64,000 bases of DNA from an uncultured Sphingomonadales bacterium (GTDB taxonomy: Bacteria > Pseudomonadota > Alphaproteobacteria > Sphingomonadales > Sphingomonadaceae): NCBI GenBank assembly GCA_903839675.1, contig CAIMDB010000029.1, forward strand, positions 1-64,000, written 5' to 3'. The translations under genes were made by a program, and so were the position numbers. The notes below the pieces were generated by a model. That model worked only from the letters and a program-made list of their open reading frames with translations. It had not been told where the DNA came from and searched no databases. Each line of letters starts with the position of its first letter. Position 1 is the first letter of the stretch. This document shows, piece by piece, positions 25,158-35,912 of the stretch.

Positions 25158-26429
25158 ATGAACATCCTTCTGATCGGGAGCGGCGGGCGTGAACATGCGC
25201 TGGCATGGAAGCTCACGCAATCTCCTTCCTGCGATACACTCTACGCCGCGCCCGGCAACCCCGGCATTGCCGAAGAGGCGACGCTTGTTGCGCTCGACGT
25301 GACGGATCATGCTGCCGTCATCGCCTTCTGCGCGGACAAGCAGATCGGCCTCGTCGTCATCGGCCCGGAAGCGCCTTTGGTCGATCGACTGGGAGATAGC
25401 CTGCGGGCGGTTGGCGTGCCGGTCTTCGGGCCGAATGCCAAGGCAGCGCAACTGGAAGGCTCCAAGGGCTTTACCAAAGACCTTTGCACGCGCGCGAATA
25501 TCCCGACCGCAGGCTATGCGCGCCACACCGACAAGGCAGCGGCACTCGCTGATCTCGCGCGCTTTGGCCTGCCGGTCGTCATCAAGGCGGACGGGCTGGC
25601 CGCTGGCAAGGGCGTGATCATTGCGGAGACCGCCGCGGACGCGGCCGCTGCGATTGAAGACATGTTCGATGGCAGCTTTGGCGATGCGGGCACCGAAATC
25701 GTGCTCGAAGAATTCATGGTGGGGGAAGAAGCGAGCTTCTTCGCACTGACCGATGGCAAGACCGTCGTCGCCTTTGGCTCGGCACAGGATCACAAGCGTG
25801 TCGGCGATGGTGATGTCGGCCCGAACACCGGCGGCATGGGCGCCTATTCGCCTGCACCGGTGCTGACGCCGGAGCTTGAAGCCCGCGTCATGCGCGAGAT
25901 CGTCGAGCCGACCGTCGCGACCATGGCGGCGGAGGGGAACGCCTATTCGGGCGTGCTCTATGCAGGGCTGATGCTGACCGCCGATGGCCCCAAGCTGATC
26001 GAATATAATGCGCGTTTTGGCGACCCGGAATGTCAGGTGCTGATGACCCGCTTTGAAGGCGATCTGGCCGAACTGCTCCTCGCCATCGCGCAGGAGCGGC
26101 TGGCCGAAGCTGAGACTCCGCGCTTCTCGGACGATACCGCTCTGACGGTTGTTATGGCCGCGAAAGGCTATCCCGGCACGCCCGAAAAGGGCGGCGCGAT
26201 TGCGCTGCCGACTGGTGTGGATGCCAAGATCTTCCACGCAGGCACCGCGATGCAGGACGGCCAGCTCGTCGCCAATGGCGGGCGTGTGCTCAATGTGACG
26301 GGCCGGGGCAAAACCGCCACCGAGGCGCAGACAAAGGCCTATGCCGCGGTCGACGCCATCACCTTTCCCACCGGCTTCTGCCGCCGCGACATCGGCTGGC
26401 GCGAGGTTGCGCGGGAGCGGGGAGCTTAG
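25158..26429 (+). CDS. purD: Phosphoribosylamine-glycine ligase
   Basis: 423 residues. PurD ligates glycine to phosphoribosylamine in de novo purine synthesis with ATP. Signatures: [22 protein letters not shown]-grasp core [21 protein letters not shown], the metal-site region [10 protein letters not shown], and [14 protein letters not shown]. The reading frame extends 36 codons further upstream through the xseA start, but only the ATG at 25158 fits the family N-terminus. Followed by the repeat-rich gap. Confidence 0.96.
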   Translation: MNILLIGSGGREHALAWKLTQSPSCDTLYAAPGNPGIAEEATLVALDVTDHAAVIAFCADKQIGLVVIGPEAPLVDRLGDSLRAVGVPVFGPNAKAAQLEGSKGFTKDLCTRANIPTAGYARHTDKAAALADLARFGLPVVIKADGLAAGKGVIIAETAADAAAAIEDMFDGSFGDAGTEIVLEEFMVGEEASFFALTDGKTVVAFGSAQDHKRVGDGDVGPNTGGMGAYSPAPVLTPELEARVMREIVEPTVATMAAEGNAYSGVLYAGLMLTADGPKLIEYNARFGDPECQVLMTRFEGDLAELLLAIAQERLAEAETPRFSDDTALTVVMAAKGYPGTPEKGGAIALPTGVDAKIFHAGTAMQDGQLVANGGRVLNVTGRGKTATEAQTKAYAAVDAITFPTGFCRRDIGWREVARERGA

Positions 26430-26460
26430 GCGGGGCGAACAAATTCGCCTTCACACCCCC

Positions 26461-26490
26461 GTCGCCCCGTGCTTGACACGGGGCTGGGCT
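26461..26490. repeat. Dispersed palindromic repeat, copy C (inverted)
   Basis: Reads GTCGCCCCGTGCTTGACACG then GGGCTGGGCT: the reverse complement of the unit at 4-37 and 26582-26616. With copy B it forms a larger inverted structure about 92 bases apart, like paired REP elements. Confidence 0.8.
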
Positions 26491-26581
26491 GACCTTTTTC
26501 CGGTTTCGGCACCTCGCGCGCCGCATATGACCGCTCAGAGATCCATTCGGGCATACTGCCCAACGAGCAGGTCCCAGTATA

Positions 26582-26616
26582 GCCTAGCCCCGTGTCAAGC
26601 ACGGGGCGACGGAGAT
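26582..26616. repeat. Dispersed palindromic repeat, copy B
   Basis: AGCC-T-AGCCCCGTG then TCAAGCACGGGGCGACGGAGA, the same unit and orientation as copy A with one base difference. It lies between purD and rlmH, which converge. Confidence 0.8.
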
Positions 26617-26635
26617 CCTATGGAGCCTGAGGCCC

Positions 26636-27058
26636 TCACCCCTCGCGGTGGTAGGGATGCCCGGCAATGATGCTGGTTGCCCGATACAGCTGCTCCACCA
26701 GCATCGCCCGCGCGAGCATGTGGGGCCATGTCGCCTTGCCGAACGCGATGGAGGTTGTGGCCGACGCCCGCTCTTCCGGCGTCAGGCCATCAGCCGCGCC
26801 GATCAGGAACCGCAGCTCCCGCGCGCCGGTGTCGCGCCAATGTTCGATTTTCTTCGCAAAGGCGGACGACGTGAGCTGCGCGCCCGTCTCATCCATCGTC
26901 ACAATGATCGTGCCGGGGGCGACCGGCGGCTGCTTGCCACCCGTATCAGGCAATTCGGTTATCTGGAACGGCCAGGTGAGGCGCTTGGCATAGCGCTCAA
27001 TCAGGTCGGCCTCAGGTCCGCGCCCGATCTTGCCGCGGGCGATGATGTGCAGCTTCAA
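26636..27058 (-). CDS. rlmH: 23S rRNA (pseudouridine-1915 N3)-methyltransferase RlmH
   Basis: 140 residues. RlmH methylates pseudouridine 1915 in helix 69 of assembled 70S ribosomes; a SPOUT knot enzyme. The TTG start (TTGAAGCTGCAC) fits the conserved N-terminus, and the stop of rsfS overlaps it (TTGA). FLIGAADGLTPEERASATTSIAFGKATWPHMLARAMLVEQLYRA is the SAM-binding knot and tail. Last gene of the proA-nadD-rsfS-rlmH operon. Confidence 0.95.
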   Translation of the reverse strand: MKLHIIARGKIGRGPEADLIERYAKRLTWPFQITELPDTGGKQPPVAPGTIIVTMDETGAQLTSSAFAKKIEHWRDTGARELRFLIGAADGLTPEERASATTSIAFGKATWPHMLARAMLVEQLYRATSIIAGHPYHREG

Positions 27059-27435
27059 TTGGCGGGCGGGGCGTCACCAAACGCCCACATACGCTCCAGA
27101 TTGTAGAAGCTGCGCACTTCCGGGCGGAACAGGTGGATGATGACATCGCCGGCATCGATCAGGACCCAGTCCGCCGTTTGCAGGCCCTCGACGCGGGCGA
27201 TCACGCCGAACTCTGCCTTCATCTTCTGCTGGAGCTTTTGCGCCATGGAGGAGACCTGACGCGTAGAGCGGCCGCTCGCGATCACCATATGGTCCGCGAT
27301 GGCTGTCTTTCCGGCAAGCGGGATCGAGATGGTTTCCACCGCCTGATCGTCTTCCAAAGACTGGAGAATCATCTTGTGAAGGGCGTCGACCGAATCGGTG
27401 GGGGCGGCGGCCTTACGTTTGGGGGAAGCGGACAA
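27055..27435 (-). CDS. rsfS: Ribosome silencing factor RsfS
   Basis: 126 residues from a TTG start with TGAGGAT five bases before. RsfS binds L14 of the 50S subunit and blocks joining of the 30S during starvation. Family marks are DDQAVETISIPLAGKTAIADHMVIASGRSTRQVSSMA and LQTADWVLIDAGDVIIHLF. It lies between nadD (9 bases) and rlmH (overlap), the usual neighbours. Confidence 0.94.
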   Translation of the reverse strand: MSASPKRKAAAPTDSVDALHKMILQSLEDDQAVETISIPLAGKTAIADHMVIASGRSTRQVSSMAQKLQQKMKAEFGVIARVEGLQTADWVLIDAGDVIIHLFRPEVRSFYNLERMWAFGDAPPAN

Positions 27436-27444
27436 AATGGATCC

Positions 27445-28074
27445 TCAATATACCATGCGCCGCGTTATCGCGTCGCGTGTGGGGGTCTGGGAGAAGGGAA
27501 GCGCCCAATCGGGATGATCCCGTCGCAGCGCCGTTGCGGAGTGTTTATCGGGGCGAAAGCGCAATAGCACGAGCGCCGGCGGTCTCCACGTCGTCCAGTC
27601 GATCGCAGCATGTCGGGGTTGGACGAATCCCCGCAGCCATCCCATTGCGCGGCTCGCACGGGCGTCATCGTCATACCCCGGGCGGGCCAGAACTGCAATC
27701 GGCATCGTTTTGGCGATCCGCCGCCAGTCGCGCCACTGGTGGAACTGGGCGAGATTGTCGCCCCCCATCAGCCAAATGAAGGCGCGTTCGGGGTGGCGCT
27801 TCTTGAGCGCGGCAAGCGTGTCCACTGTGAAGCGGGTGCCCAGCTGCTGCTCGATGGCGGTCGGGCGGATGATGCTGCGCCGCGCCACTTTGCGCGCGGA
27901 CCGAAGCCGCACCACAAGCGGCGCCATCCCCGCCTTTGGTTTGAGCGGATTGCCCGGAGAGACGAGCCACCAGACCTCATCCAGCCCCAGCGCCTTGGCC
28001 GCCAGCAGGCTGATGTGGCGGTGGCCCGCATGGGCAGGATTGAATGACCCGCCGAGAAGTCCGGTGCGGATCAT
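27445..28074 (-). CDS. nadD: Nicotinate-nucleotide adenylyltransferase
   Basis: 209 residues. Converts nicotinate mononucleotide and ATP to deamido-NAD. The nucleotidyltransferase signature GLLGGSFNPAHAGHRHIS is near the start (normally GGTFDPxHxGH), with LVSPGNPLKP and the C-terminal SATALRRDHPD corresponding to the ISSTxIR motif. The start overlaps the toxin stop (ATGA), so nadD remains coupled although the toxin-antitoxin pair was inserted upstream. Confidence 0.93.
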   Translation of the reverse strand: MIRTGLLGGSFNPAHAGHRHISLLAAKALGLDEVWWLVSPGNPLKPKAGMAPLVVRLRSARKVARRSIIRPTAIEQQLGTRFTVDTLAALKKRHPERAFIWLMGGDNLAQFHQWRDWRRIAKTMPIAVLARPGYDDDARASRAMGWLRGFVQPRHAAIDWTTWRPPALVLLRFRPDKHSATALRRDHPDWALPFSQTPTRDAITRRMVY

Positions 28075-28355
28075 AGCAATGCCGCCCAGTCAGAACGGGC
28101 ATGAACGACGCGCAGAACTGTTACGGTGTCGTCGATCACATCATAGACGAGCAGCAGCGGAAGGTCTTTGACCGGCCATTTACGCCAACGCCGGGAGGGT
28201 GTCAGGCTGCCTATGCCGGGGTTGGATAAGAGCGTGTCGGGGATGGCATCTATCCTGTCGATAATCGTTGCCAGATCGGCGTCAGCCTGTTCGGCATAAT
28301 GGTCCAGAATGCGATCGATGTCGCCGACCGCAGAGTCCGACCAGACAAGACGCAC
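28071..28355 (-). CDS. ParE/RelE-type toxin
   Basis: 94 residues from a GTG that overlaps the antitoxin stop (TAGTG). RelE-fold features: LVWSDSAVGDIDRILDHYAEQ at the start, LLSNPGIGSLTPSRRWRKWPV in the middle and LPLLLVYDVIDDTVTVLRVVHARSDW at the end. The C-terminal VLRVVHARSDW resembles ParE (gyrase-poisoning) rather than RelE. Antitoxin precedes it and the two overlap, the usual order. It sits inside the proA-nadD operon. Which target it has is inferred from family resemblance only. Confidence 0.9.
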   Translation of the reverse strand: MRLVWSDSAVGDIDRILDHYAEQADADLATIIDRIDAIPDTLLSNPGIGSLTPSRRWRKWPVKDLPLLLVYDVIDDTVTVLRVVHARSDWAALL

Positions 28356-28603
28356 TATTTGGACGATGGGCTCAGATGACGCGCCTTCAAACGGGCGATC
28401 ATGTCGTCATGCGGAACGGTGCGACCGGCGTCCCTATCCTCAATACCCTGTGCCACAAAGGCTTCCATTTCAAGCGCGCGTTGGGCCGCGTCATCCAGCA
28501 GGCGGGCCGTAATCCATGCGCGACTGCGGTCCTGCCCGGCGGCAAGCCTGTCGAGGATGGCGAAGGTATCATCGCTGACGCGGGCGGAGATGACTTTGCT
28601 CAT
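28355..28603 (-). CDS. Antitoxin with ribbon-helix-helix DNA-binding domain
   Basis: 82 residues. The first 45 (VISARVSDDTFAILDRLAAGQDRSRAWITARLL) match a CopG/ParD-type ribbon-helix-helix: a short strand followed by two helices. The C-terminal part (AFVAQGIEDRDAGRTVPHDDMIARLKARH) is likely the toxin-binding segment. Its upstream near-perfect palindrome (28612-28637) would be the operator for autoregulation. Confidence 0.85.
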   Translation of the reverse strand: MSKVISARVSDDTFAILDRLAAGQDRSRAWITARLLDDAAQRALEMEAFVAQGIEDRDAGRTVPHDDMIARLKARHLSPSSK

Positions 28604-28611
28604 ATGGGCAA

Positions 28612-28637
28612 TGTATCACTTGTATACAAATGATACA
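28612..28637. promoter_or_regulatory. Palindromic operator of the toxin-antitoxin pair
   Basis: A 26-base near-perfect palindrome, TGTATCA at 28612-28618 and TGATACA at 28631-28637 with the centre TTGTATACAA; it equals its reverse complement except at one symmetric pair. It begins eight bases upstream of the antitoxin ATG and lies almost directly past the proA stop. Confidence 0.8.
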
Positions 28638-28640
28638 ACT

Positions 28641-29906
28641 TTAGGGCCGGGTCTGCCCGCTACCGCGCACAACCCATTTATAGGTCGTCAGCCCTTCCAG
28701 TGCGACGGGTCCGCGCGCATGGAGGCGGCCTGTGGCGATGCCGATTTCGGCGCCCAGTCCAAATTCACCGCCATCGGCAAATTGGGTGGAGGCGTTCCAC
28801 ATCACAATCGCTGAATCGACGCTGTTCAAAAAGGCTTCGGCGGCGGCCGCGTCTTCCGTCACGATGGCGTCGGTATGGTGGGAGCCGTGGGTGTTGATAT
28901 GGGCAATTGCGGCCTCAACGCCGTCCACAAAAGCGACCGAGCAGATCGCATCGAGATATTCAGTGGTCCAGTCTTCGTCACGCGCCGGTGTGATGCGGGC
29001 GTCGAGCGCGCGCACCTCTGGCGTGCCACGCACCTCGCATCCGGCGTCGAGCAGCGCTGCCACCACTGGGGTTGGGTCCGCAAAGTTCCGGTCGATGAGC
29101 AACGTCTCCATGGATCCGCAACTGCCGGTGCGCCGCATCTTGGCGTTCAGCGCAATGTCGCGCGCCTTGATGGGGTCAGCTTCAGGGTGGATGTAGGTGT
29201 GGCAAATGCCATCGAGGTGGGCGAGCACAGGCACGCGCGCTTCCTCCTGCACACGGGCGACCAGCGCCTTGCCGCCACGCGGAATGATGATGTCGATCAA
29301 CCCATGCGCCGCGAGCATGGCGCCGACAGCGGCGCGGTCCTGTGTCGGCACCAATTGGATCGCGTTTTCGGGCAGGCCGCCCTTGATGAGCCCGGCTCGA
29401 AGCGCCGCATAAATGGCACGGTTGCTGTGCACGGCTTCCGTTCCACCCCGCAGGATCGCCGCATTCCCCGATTTAAGGCACAGGGCGGCGGCATCCGCCG
29501 TCACATTGGGGCGGCTTTCATAGATGATGCCGATGACCCCCAAAGGCACACGCACGCGGGAGAGATGCAGGCCGTTGGGCCTCACGGCTTCATCAATCAC
29601 CATGCCGACAGGATCGCGCAGCACGGCGACGGCGTCGACAGCTGCTGCGATGCCTTCCAGCCGCTCGGGCGTCAGGCGCAGCCGGTCCAGCATAGCGCCG
29701 GACAGTCCGGCCTGTTCTCCGGCCTGAATGTCGAGTTGATTGGCCGCCAGAATTTCGTCGGCGCGGGCGCGCAGTTCTGATGCTGCGAGATTGAGCGCAT
29801 CCGCCTTACGCGCGACCGGGACGCTGGCCAGCATCGCGCTGGCGGCGCGTGCTTTTTGCCCCATTTCGGCAATCAGCTGCTGTGCGGTGGTGTCGCTCGT
29901 CTGCAT
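28641..29906 (-). CDS. proA: Gamma-glutamyl phosphate reductase
   Basis: 421 residues. ProA reduces gamma-glutamyl phosphate to the semialdehyde (NADPH) in proline synthesis; an aldehyde dehydrogenase fold. Key pieces: [33 protein letters not shown], and the catalytic Cys in [14 protein letters not shown]. First gene of the operon, divergent from the DUF3667 gene. proB is not in this window. Confidence 0.96.
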   Translation of the reverse strand: MQTSDTTAQQLIAEMGQKARAASAMLASVPVARKADALNLAASELRARADEILAANQLDIQAGEQAGLSGAMLDRLRLTPERLEGIAAAVDAVAVLRDPVGMVIDEAVRPNGLHLSRVRVPLGVIGIIYESRPNVTADAAALCLKSGNAAILRGGTEAVHSNRAIYAALRAGLIKGGLPENAIQLVPTQDRAAVGAMLAAHGLIDIIIPRGGKALVARVQEEARVPVLAHLDGICHTYIHPEADPIKARDIALNAKMRRTGSCGSMETLLIDRNFADPTPVVAALLDAGCEVRGTPEVRALDARITPARDEDWTTEYLDAICSVAFVDGVEAAIAHINTHGSHHTDAIVTEDAAAAEAFLNSVDSAIVMWNASTQFADGGEFGLGAEIGIATGRLHARGPVALEGLTTYKWVVRGSGQTRP

Positions 29907-29981
29907 GGCAGCCGGTTAGCAAAGCGGCGATTAAAACGCAAAAGCGATGACAAGTGCGGGTCCGGCTGCAATACTTATCCC

Positions 29982-31241
29982 ATGGCGGGTGAGATCGAAG
30001 CAATGGGCGATGTTGTGACAGGCGGGCTGCTGGCCCGTGCTGTCGAACCACAGGCCGGTGAGGGGCATGCGGGCCAAGACGGCACCTGCCTCAATTGCAG
30101 CGCCGACGTGACCGGCGCTTTTTGTGCGGCCTGCGGACAGAAGGTGCATCTTCACCGCACCTTGGGGGCGTTCTGGCACGACCTTGCCCACAGCGTGTTC
30201 CATTTCGATGGCAAAATCTGGCGGACATTGCCTTTGCTTGTCTGGAACCCCGGGCATCTGACGCGCCGTTATATCCACGGCGAGCGGGCGAAGTTTGTCT
30301 CGCCCTTCGCGCTCTTCCTGTTCAGCGTGTTTCTGATGTTCGCCATTTTCAGTTGGGTCACCCCCAAGGGTGCGGCGACTGAAAAGGCCCCCACGCCGAA
30401 GGAGGCGGTGGCCGCGCTGGATGAGGACAGGCAGGAACTGCGTACAAAGATAGAAGAGCTTGTCGTCCTGCGGCGGAACGCCCAGGCGCGACGTGCACGG
30501 GCGGACTGGATCGAAGGTGAAATCGGGCGGACACGCGCGCTCCTCACCAAAATTGAACAGGATAAGACTATCGAGGTGTCTGCCGAGGCGATTACCAAAA
30601 GGCGGCTGGCCGTGAACCAACGCAAGATGGAAACGGGCATTGCAGAATTAGAGGCCCAGAAGGCCGAGGCGCTCAAGGCAGGGCAGCCAACTGCCGACAT
30701 TCAGAACGAACTCAATGCGCTGAAAACGGGGATGGCGGTGTTGACCGCGGCCTCCTCCACGCAGGACGATAGCGCGTTCAAGGTCGACAAGGTGAACCTC
30801 GATTTCGGCTGGCCGGCCATTCAGGAAGCGATCAAACATGCGGCAGAAAACCCGCAGCTGCTGATCTACAAGCTGCAGTCCAATGCCTATAAGTTCAGCT
30901 GGGCGCTGATCCCGCTGTCGACGCCGTTCCTGTGGCTGTTGTTTTTCTGGCGGCGTAAGTTTTACGTGTTCGATCACGCGGTGTTCGTCACCTACTCCAT
31001 CGCCTTCATGATGATGCTGATCACTGTTTGCGTCATCGCCATCCAGTTTCCGGCCACAGAAGTGATCGGCGGCTTGGCGCTCACCCTCTATCCGCTGGTC
31101 CATATCTATCGGCAATTGAAGCAGGCCTATGGCCTAACGCGCTTTGGCGCGGTCTGGCGCACGATACTGCTGTCAACCTTCGCTGTGACGGCGCTCACCC
31201 TGTTCTTTGCCTTCATTCTCACCATGGGGCTCTCCGGCTAG
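29982..31241 (+). CDS. DUF3667 membrane protein with zinc ribbon
   Basis: 419 residues (a second ATG 21 bases on is possible). A zinc ribbon (CLNCSADVTGAFCAACGQK) near residue 40 is followed by HRTLGAFWHDLAHSVFHFDGKIWRTLPLLVWNPGHLTRRYIHGERAKFVSP, the DUF3667 mark, and a membrane helix (PFALFLFSVFLMFAIFSW). A long helical, coiled-coil-like region comes next (residues 140-270), then three or four more helices. Inner membrane, function unknown. Its 3' end overlaps the convergent DUF3800 gene by 69 bases. Confidence 0.8.
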   Translation: MAGEIEAMGDVVTGGLLARAVEPQAGEGHAGQDGTCLNCSADVTGAFCAACGQKVHLHRTLGAFWHDLAHSVFHFDGKIWRTLPLLVWNPGHLTRRYIHGERAKFVSPFALFLFSVFLMFAIFSWVTPKGAATEKAPTPKEAVAALDEDRQELRTKIEELVVLRRNAQARRARADWIEGEIGRTRALLTKIEQDKTIEVSAEAITKRRLAVNQRKMETGIAELEAQKAEALKAGQPTADIQNELNALKTGMAVLTAASSTQDDSAFKVDKVNLDFGWPAIQEAIKHAAENPQLLIYKLQSNAYKFSWALIPLSTPFLWLLFFWRRKFYVFDHAVFVTYSIAFMMMLITVCVIAIQFPATEVIGGLALTLYPLVHIYRQLKQAYGLTRFGAVWRTILLSTFAVTALTLFFAFILTMGLSG

Positions 31242-31829
31242 GATCCGCATGGTAATGCGCCCGGCCTCCATCATCGGGGTGACAATGGCCGACATTCGGC
31301 CCTGCCGGTCTCCGGGCAAAGCGCGGGTGAAGAAGCTATTGGCAATGACATCGGCCAATTGCAGGCCTGCGGCACGGTGGCTGAGTTCAAGCTGCGCTGA
31401 CCCGCAGGGGCCAACGAGTTCGCCAATGTCTGATCGGATGTGCGCCAAGGTTTCGGCCCCATAGCGGCCATCATCGATGACAACCTTTGCGCAGTCGCCT
31501 GCCGCCGGCAGCATGGCGCCGACCACGTCTTCCAAAAGGGCTGCATAAATGTCGATGTCATGGTCGCCGCGATCCATGCCAAGGGCGGGCCGCGTTGCTG
31601 AAAGCGCGATCCCGATTGTGGCCGTCGCATGGGATTTTTCGAGGAGCTCAAAAAGCAATCCGCGCTCCCCAAGGCTAATGCGGCTGCCCTTAATCTCGCT
31701 TGTTATGCCAGTCACAGCTCGAAAGCGGGTGATGATCTGTTCAGCCTCTGCCTGATCAATGCAAAGGCCCGCGAGCGTCATAACATTACGCCCGACGCCC
31801 CCGGACTCATCGCAGTATATTTCAGGCAA
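31173..31829 (-). CDS. DUF3800 protein
   Basis: 218 residues, TTG start. The family pattern of DUF3800 is visible: N-terminal MPEIYCDESGG, and the C-terminal LELSHRAAGLQLADVIANSFF, with a central acidic VVIDDGRY. DUF3800 proteins have an RNase-H-like fold and are common in defence islands and mobile genes, but the activity is not shown. Asp in YCDESG, Asp in VIDD and Asp in LQLADV could form a metal site. It lies downstream of ftsH and overlaps the end of the DUF3667 gene. Confidence 0.75.
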   Translation of the reverse strand: MPEIYCDESGGVGRNVMTLAGLCIDQAEAEQIITRFRAVTGITSEIKGSRISLGERGLLFELLEKSHATATIGIALSATRPALGMDRGDHDIDIYAALLEDVVGAMLPAAGDCAKVVIDDGRYGAETLAHIRSDIGELVGPCGSAQLELSHRAAGLQLADVIANSFFTRALPGDRQGRMSAIVTPMMEAGRITMRILAGEPHGENEGKEQGERRHSEG

Positions 31830-31835
31830 AAGGGG

Positions 31836-33779
<1,944 letters not shown>

Positions 33780-33852
33780 TGTATTTCCGCCTTTCGAGCG
33801 ACCTAGATAGGCATGGCAAATTTAATAACAATGCAACAAATCCGCAAATTCG

Positions 33853-34803
33853 TTAGTTTTTCCGCCGTGGTGGCGCTTTTTGGAAGGTCCAAAAGTCACC
33901 GCCAGCACATTTGACGCCCCCCAGCGTGCAGACTTTGCGGGCCCAAAGTGCCCGAATCATCCGATCCAGCTCATCGCTACGGGGTGCGGCCTCTGGCACA
34001 ACCTGCGCCATGCATTTGACGACGATGCGGCGGACAAGCTCATGTGGCAGGCCCTTGGCATCCAGCGAGACGATGCCAAGCGCCACAGCGCCGCGCCTAG
34101 AAAGATAATCATCAGCCGCCCAATCCAGCGCCTGATCTGCCGAGGCCAGCGCCGCCCCGGCGCGGACGGCGCCTGCGGGATCCAGCCAACTGGCCTGTTC
34201 CAGCGCCCGCCGCAGCCGCGCGCGATCATAGCGGTCATCGTGATTGGAAGGATCGTCAACTGCTTCAATGTCTTGCGCATCGAGCAATGCGACAAGTTCC
34301 GCCTTACGCCATGTCATCAGCGGGCGTGCGATCCGTCCGCGCAGGGTGCGAATGCCCGCCATGCCGCCCACGCCTGCCCCGCGATTGAGGCGCATGATCA
34401 TGGTTTCCAACTGATCGTCGGCGTGATGCGCCGTCAGGATGAGGTCAAGCTCCAGTGCATCGGCCCAGCGCTCCAGCACTTCATAGCGTTTGACGCGCGC
34501 CCAAGCTGATGTGTTTCCCGCAGGCTTAGGGGGCAGCGTTAGGATGCTGTGGCGGACCGCCAGCGCTTTGGCGATGCCGGAGACATACCGGGCTTCGGAC
34601 GCGCCTTCGGGGCGCAGGCCATGGTCAACCGTTGCGGCTTCCACATGGTCCAATGTTTCGGCGGCAAGTAACAAAAGGGCGAGGCTATCGGGGCCGCCCG
34701 ATACAGCAAGGCCGACGCGCTTTTTGCCCGGTCCGGCAATAGCGCGAAAATCACGCAGAAAGCGGGCGGCGGCGGTTTCGTCGAGGGTGCGGACCTGATT
34801 CAC
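33853..34803 (-). CDS. tilS: tRNA(Ile)-lysidine synthetase TilS
   Basis: 316 residues from a GTG start. TilS modifies C34 of tRNA-Ile(CAU) to lysidine, which makes it read AUA. The PP-loop is AVSGGPDSLALLLLA near residue 33; the rest (TAHHADDQLETMIMRLNRGAGVGGMAGI) is the ATPase domain signature. The C-terminal domain is short relative to E. coli, as usual in alphaproteobacteria. Just downstream of cpoB and upstream of ftsH. Confidence 0.95.
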   Translation of the reverse strand: MNQVRTLDETAAARFLRDFRAIAGPGKKRVGLAVSGGPDSLALLLLAAETLDHVEAATVDHGLRPEGASEARYVSGIAKALAVRHSILTLPPKPAGNTSAWARVKRYEVLERWADALELDLILTAHHADDQLETMIMRLNRGAGVGGMAGIRTLRGRIARPLMTWRKAELVALLDAQDIEAVDDPSNHDDRYDRARLRRALEQASWLDPAGAVRAGAALASADQALDWAADDYLSRRGAVALGIVSLDAKGLPHELVRRIVVKCMAQVVPEAAPRSDELDRMIRALWARKVCTLGGVKCAGGDFWTFQKAPPRRKN

Positions 34804-34874
34804 AAGGCGGAGTGTGCCGCGACCCGCCCTGAGATGTCACGCGCTTTATCGCCGCTTTGGTGAATTTTGTCGGA

Positions 34875-35852
34875 TCAGGCAGAACAGCTGGCGTCTGTGC
34901 GGGCTTTGGCGACACGGGCCTTCAGGTCTGCGGCTGCGCTGGGCCCATAGACGTCCTTGAACTCGTCAAACACCTTACAGGCATCGGGCAGTTTCTTCAG
35001 GCGCGTGAGCGCAACACCCAGATAATAGAGGCTTTCCGACGCGCGTTCACCCTTCGGATTCTTGGTGTAATTGTCATAAAAGGCAACCGACGCCAATGCA
35101 GGTTTTCCTTCATCCAGATAAGCCCGGCCAAGAAGGTTCTGGGCAAAGCTGGCGCGCTTGTGCTTGGGATACTTGGCGGAAAACTCTTTCAGCTTCACCT
35201 GCGCTTCGGGGTAGAGCTTGGCCGTCCACAGGCGGAAGCCATAGGTATAGGCATCATCCGCTGCATCGCCTGTCGCCGGGATTTCCACAGCGTCGACCAG
35301 CGCCTTGCGCTTGGGGTCCGTCTTTGCAGGCGTCACGGCTTTTGTGGGCGGGGCAGCAGGGGCCTCGGCTTTGGGTTTGGTCGGGGCCGGCTTCGGCGCT
35401 TCAGTCACCGCAGCGGGGACCAAGGCAACCGGTTTTGCAGCCACCGGTGTGGCGACAGCGGGTGGCGTGACATCGGGCACTGTTGGCTCCAGTGTTTTCA
35501 GCCGCGCATCGGTCGCGCCCTGATAGGCCTTGAAGGCTTCCTCAAGCTTCTTCAGGCGATTGCCGTCCGTCTCGACCTGTCCGGTCAGCAGCTTGAGCTG
35601 TGCTTCAAGTGAGTCCACGCGTGTGCTCAAATCATTGAGTGGCGAGGAGGCGGGCGCAGCTCCGGCATCGCCGGTGTCCAGCGGGCCGATTTCCGGCTGC
35701 ACAGGCACGCCGGTTGGAAAGACCTTGCGCTGAACGGCCTTCATTTCCTTTTCAAGCTTCCCAACCCGCAGTTCGACGGCGCCGTCCTGCGCGGCCAAAG
35801 GCGCGGCAGCGACAGCCGACAACAGGGCAATCGAAATCAAAGCATGACGCAT
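34875..35852 (-). CDS. cpoB: Cell division coordinator CpoB (YbgF)
   Basis: 325 residues. Signal peptide, an N-terminal coiled-coil (AVELRVGKLEKEMKAVQRKV, RVDSLEAQLKLLTGQVETDGNRLKKLEEAFKAY), a Pro/Ala-rich linker (residues 120-180), then a tetratricopeptide domain (AYTYGFRLWTAKLYPEAQVKLKEFSAKYPKHKRASFAQNLLGRAYLDEGK). CpoB interacts with Tol-Pal and links outer-membrane constriction to peptidoglycan synthesis at the septum. The pal gene that usually lies upstream is absent here, and a RodZ-like gene takes that position. Confidence 0.88.
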   Translation of the reverse strand: MRHALISIALLSAVAAAPLAAQDGAVELRVGKLEKEMKAVQRKVFPTGVPVQPEIGPLDTGDAGAAPASSPLNDLSTRVDSLEAQLKLLTGQVETDGNRLKKLEEAFKAYQGATDARLKTLEPTVPDVTPPAVATPVAAKPVALVPAAVTEAPKPAPTKPKAEAPAAPPTKAVTPAKTDPKRKALVDAVEIPATGDAADDAYTYGFRLWTAKLYPEAQVKLKEFSAKYPKHKRASFAQNLLGRAYLDEGKPALASVAFYDNYTKNPKGERASESLYYLGVALTRLKKLPDACKVFDEFKDVYGPSAAADLKARVAKARTDASCSA

Positions 35853-35912
35853 GACTGGTTATTCCCCTCGCGACCTAATCTTGTTGACCTCTGAACCAGA
35901 GTGGACCGGCAA

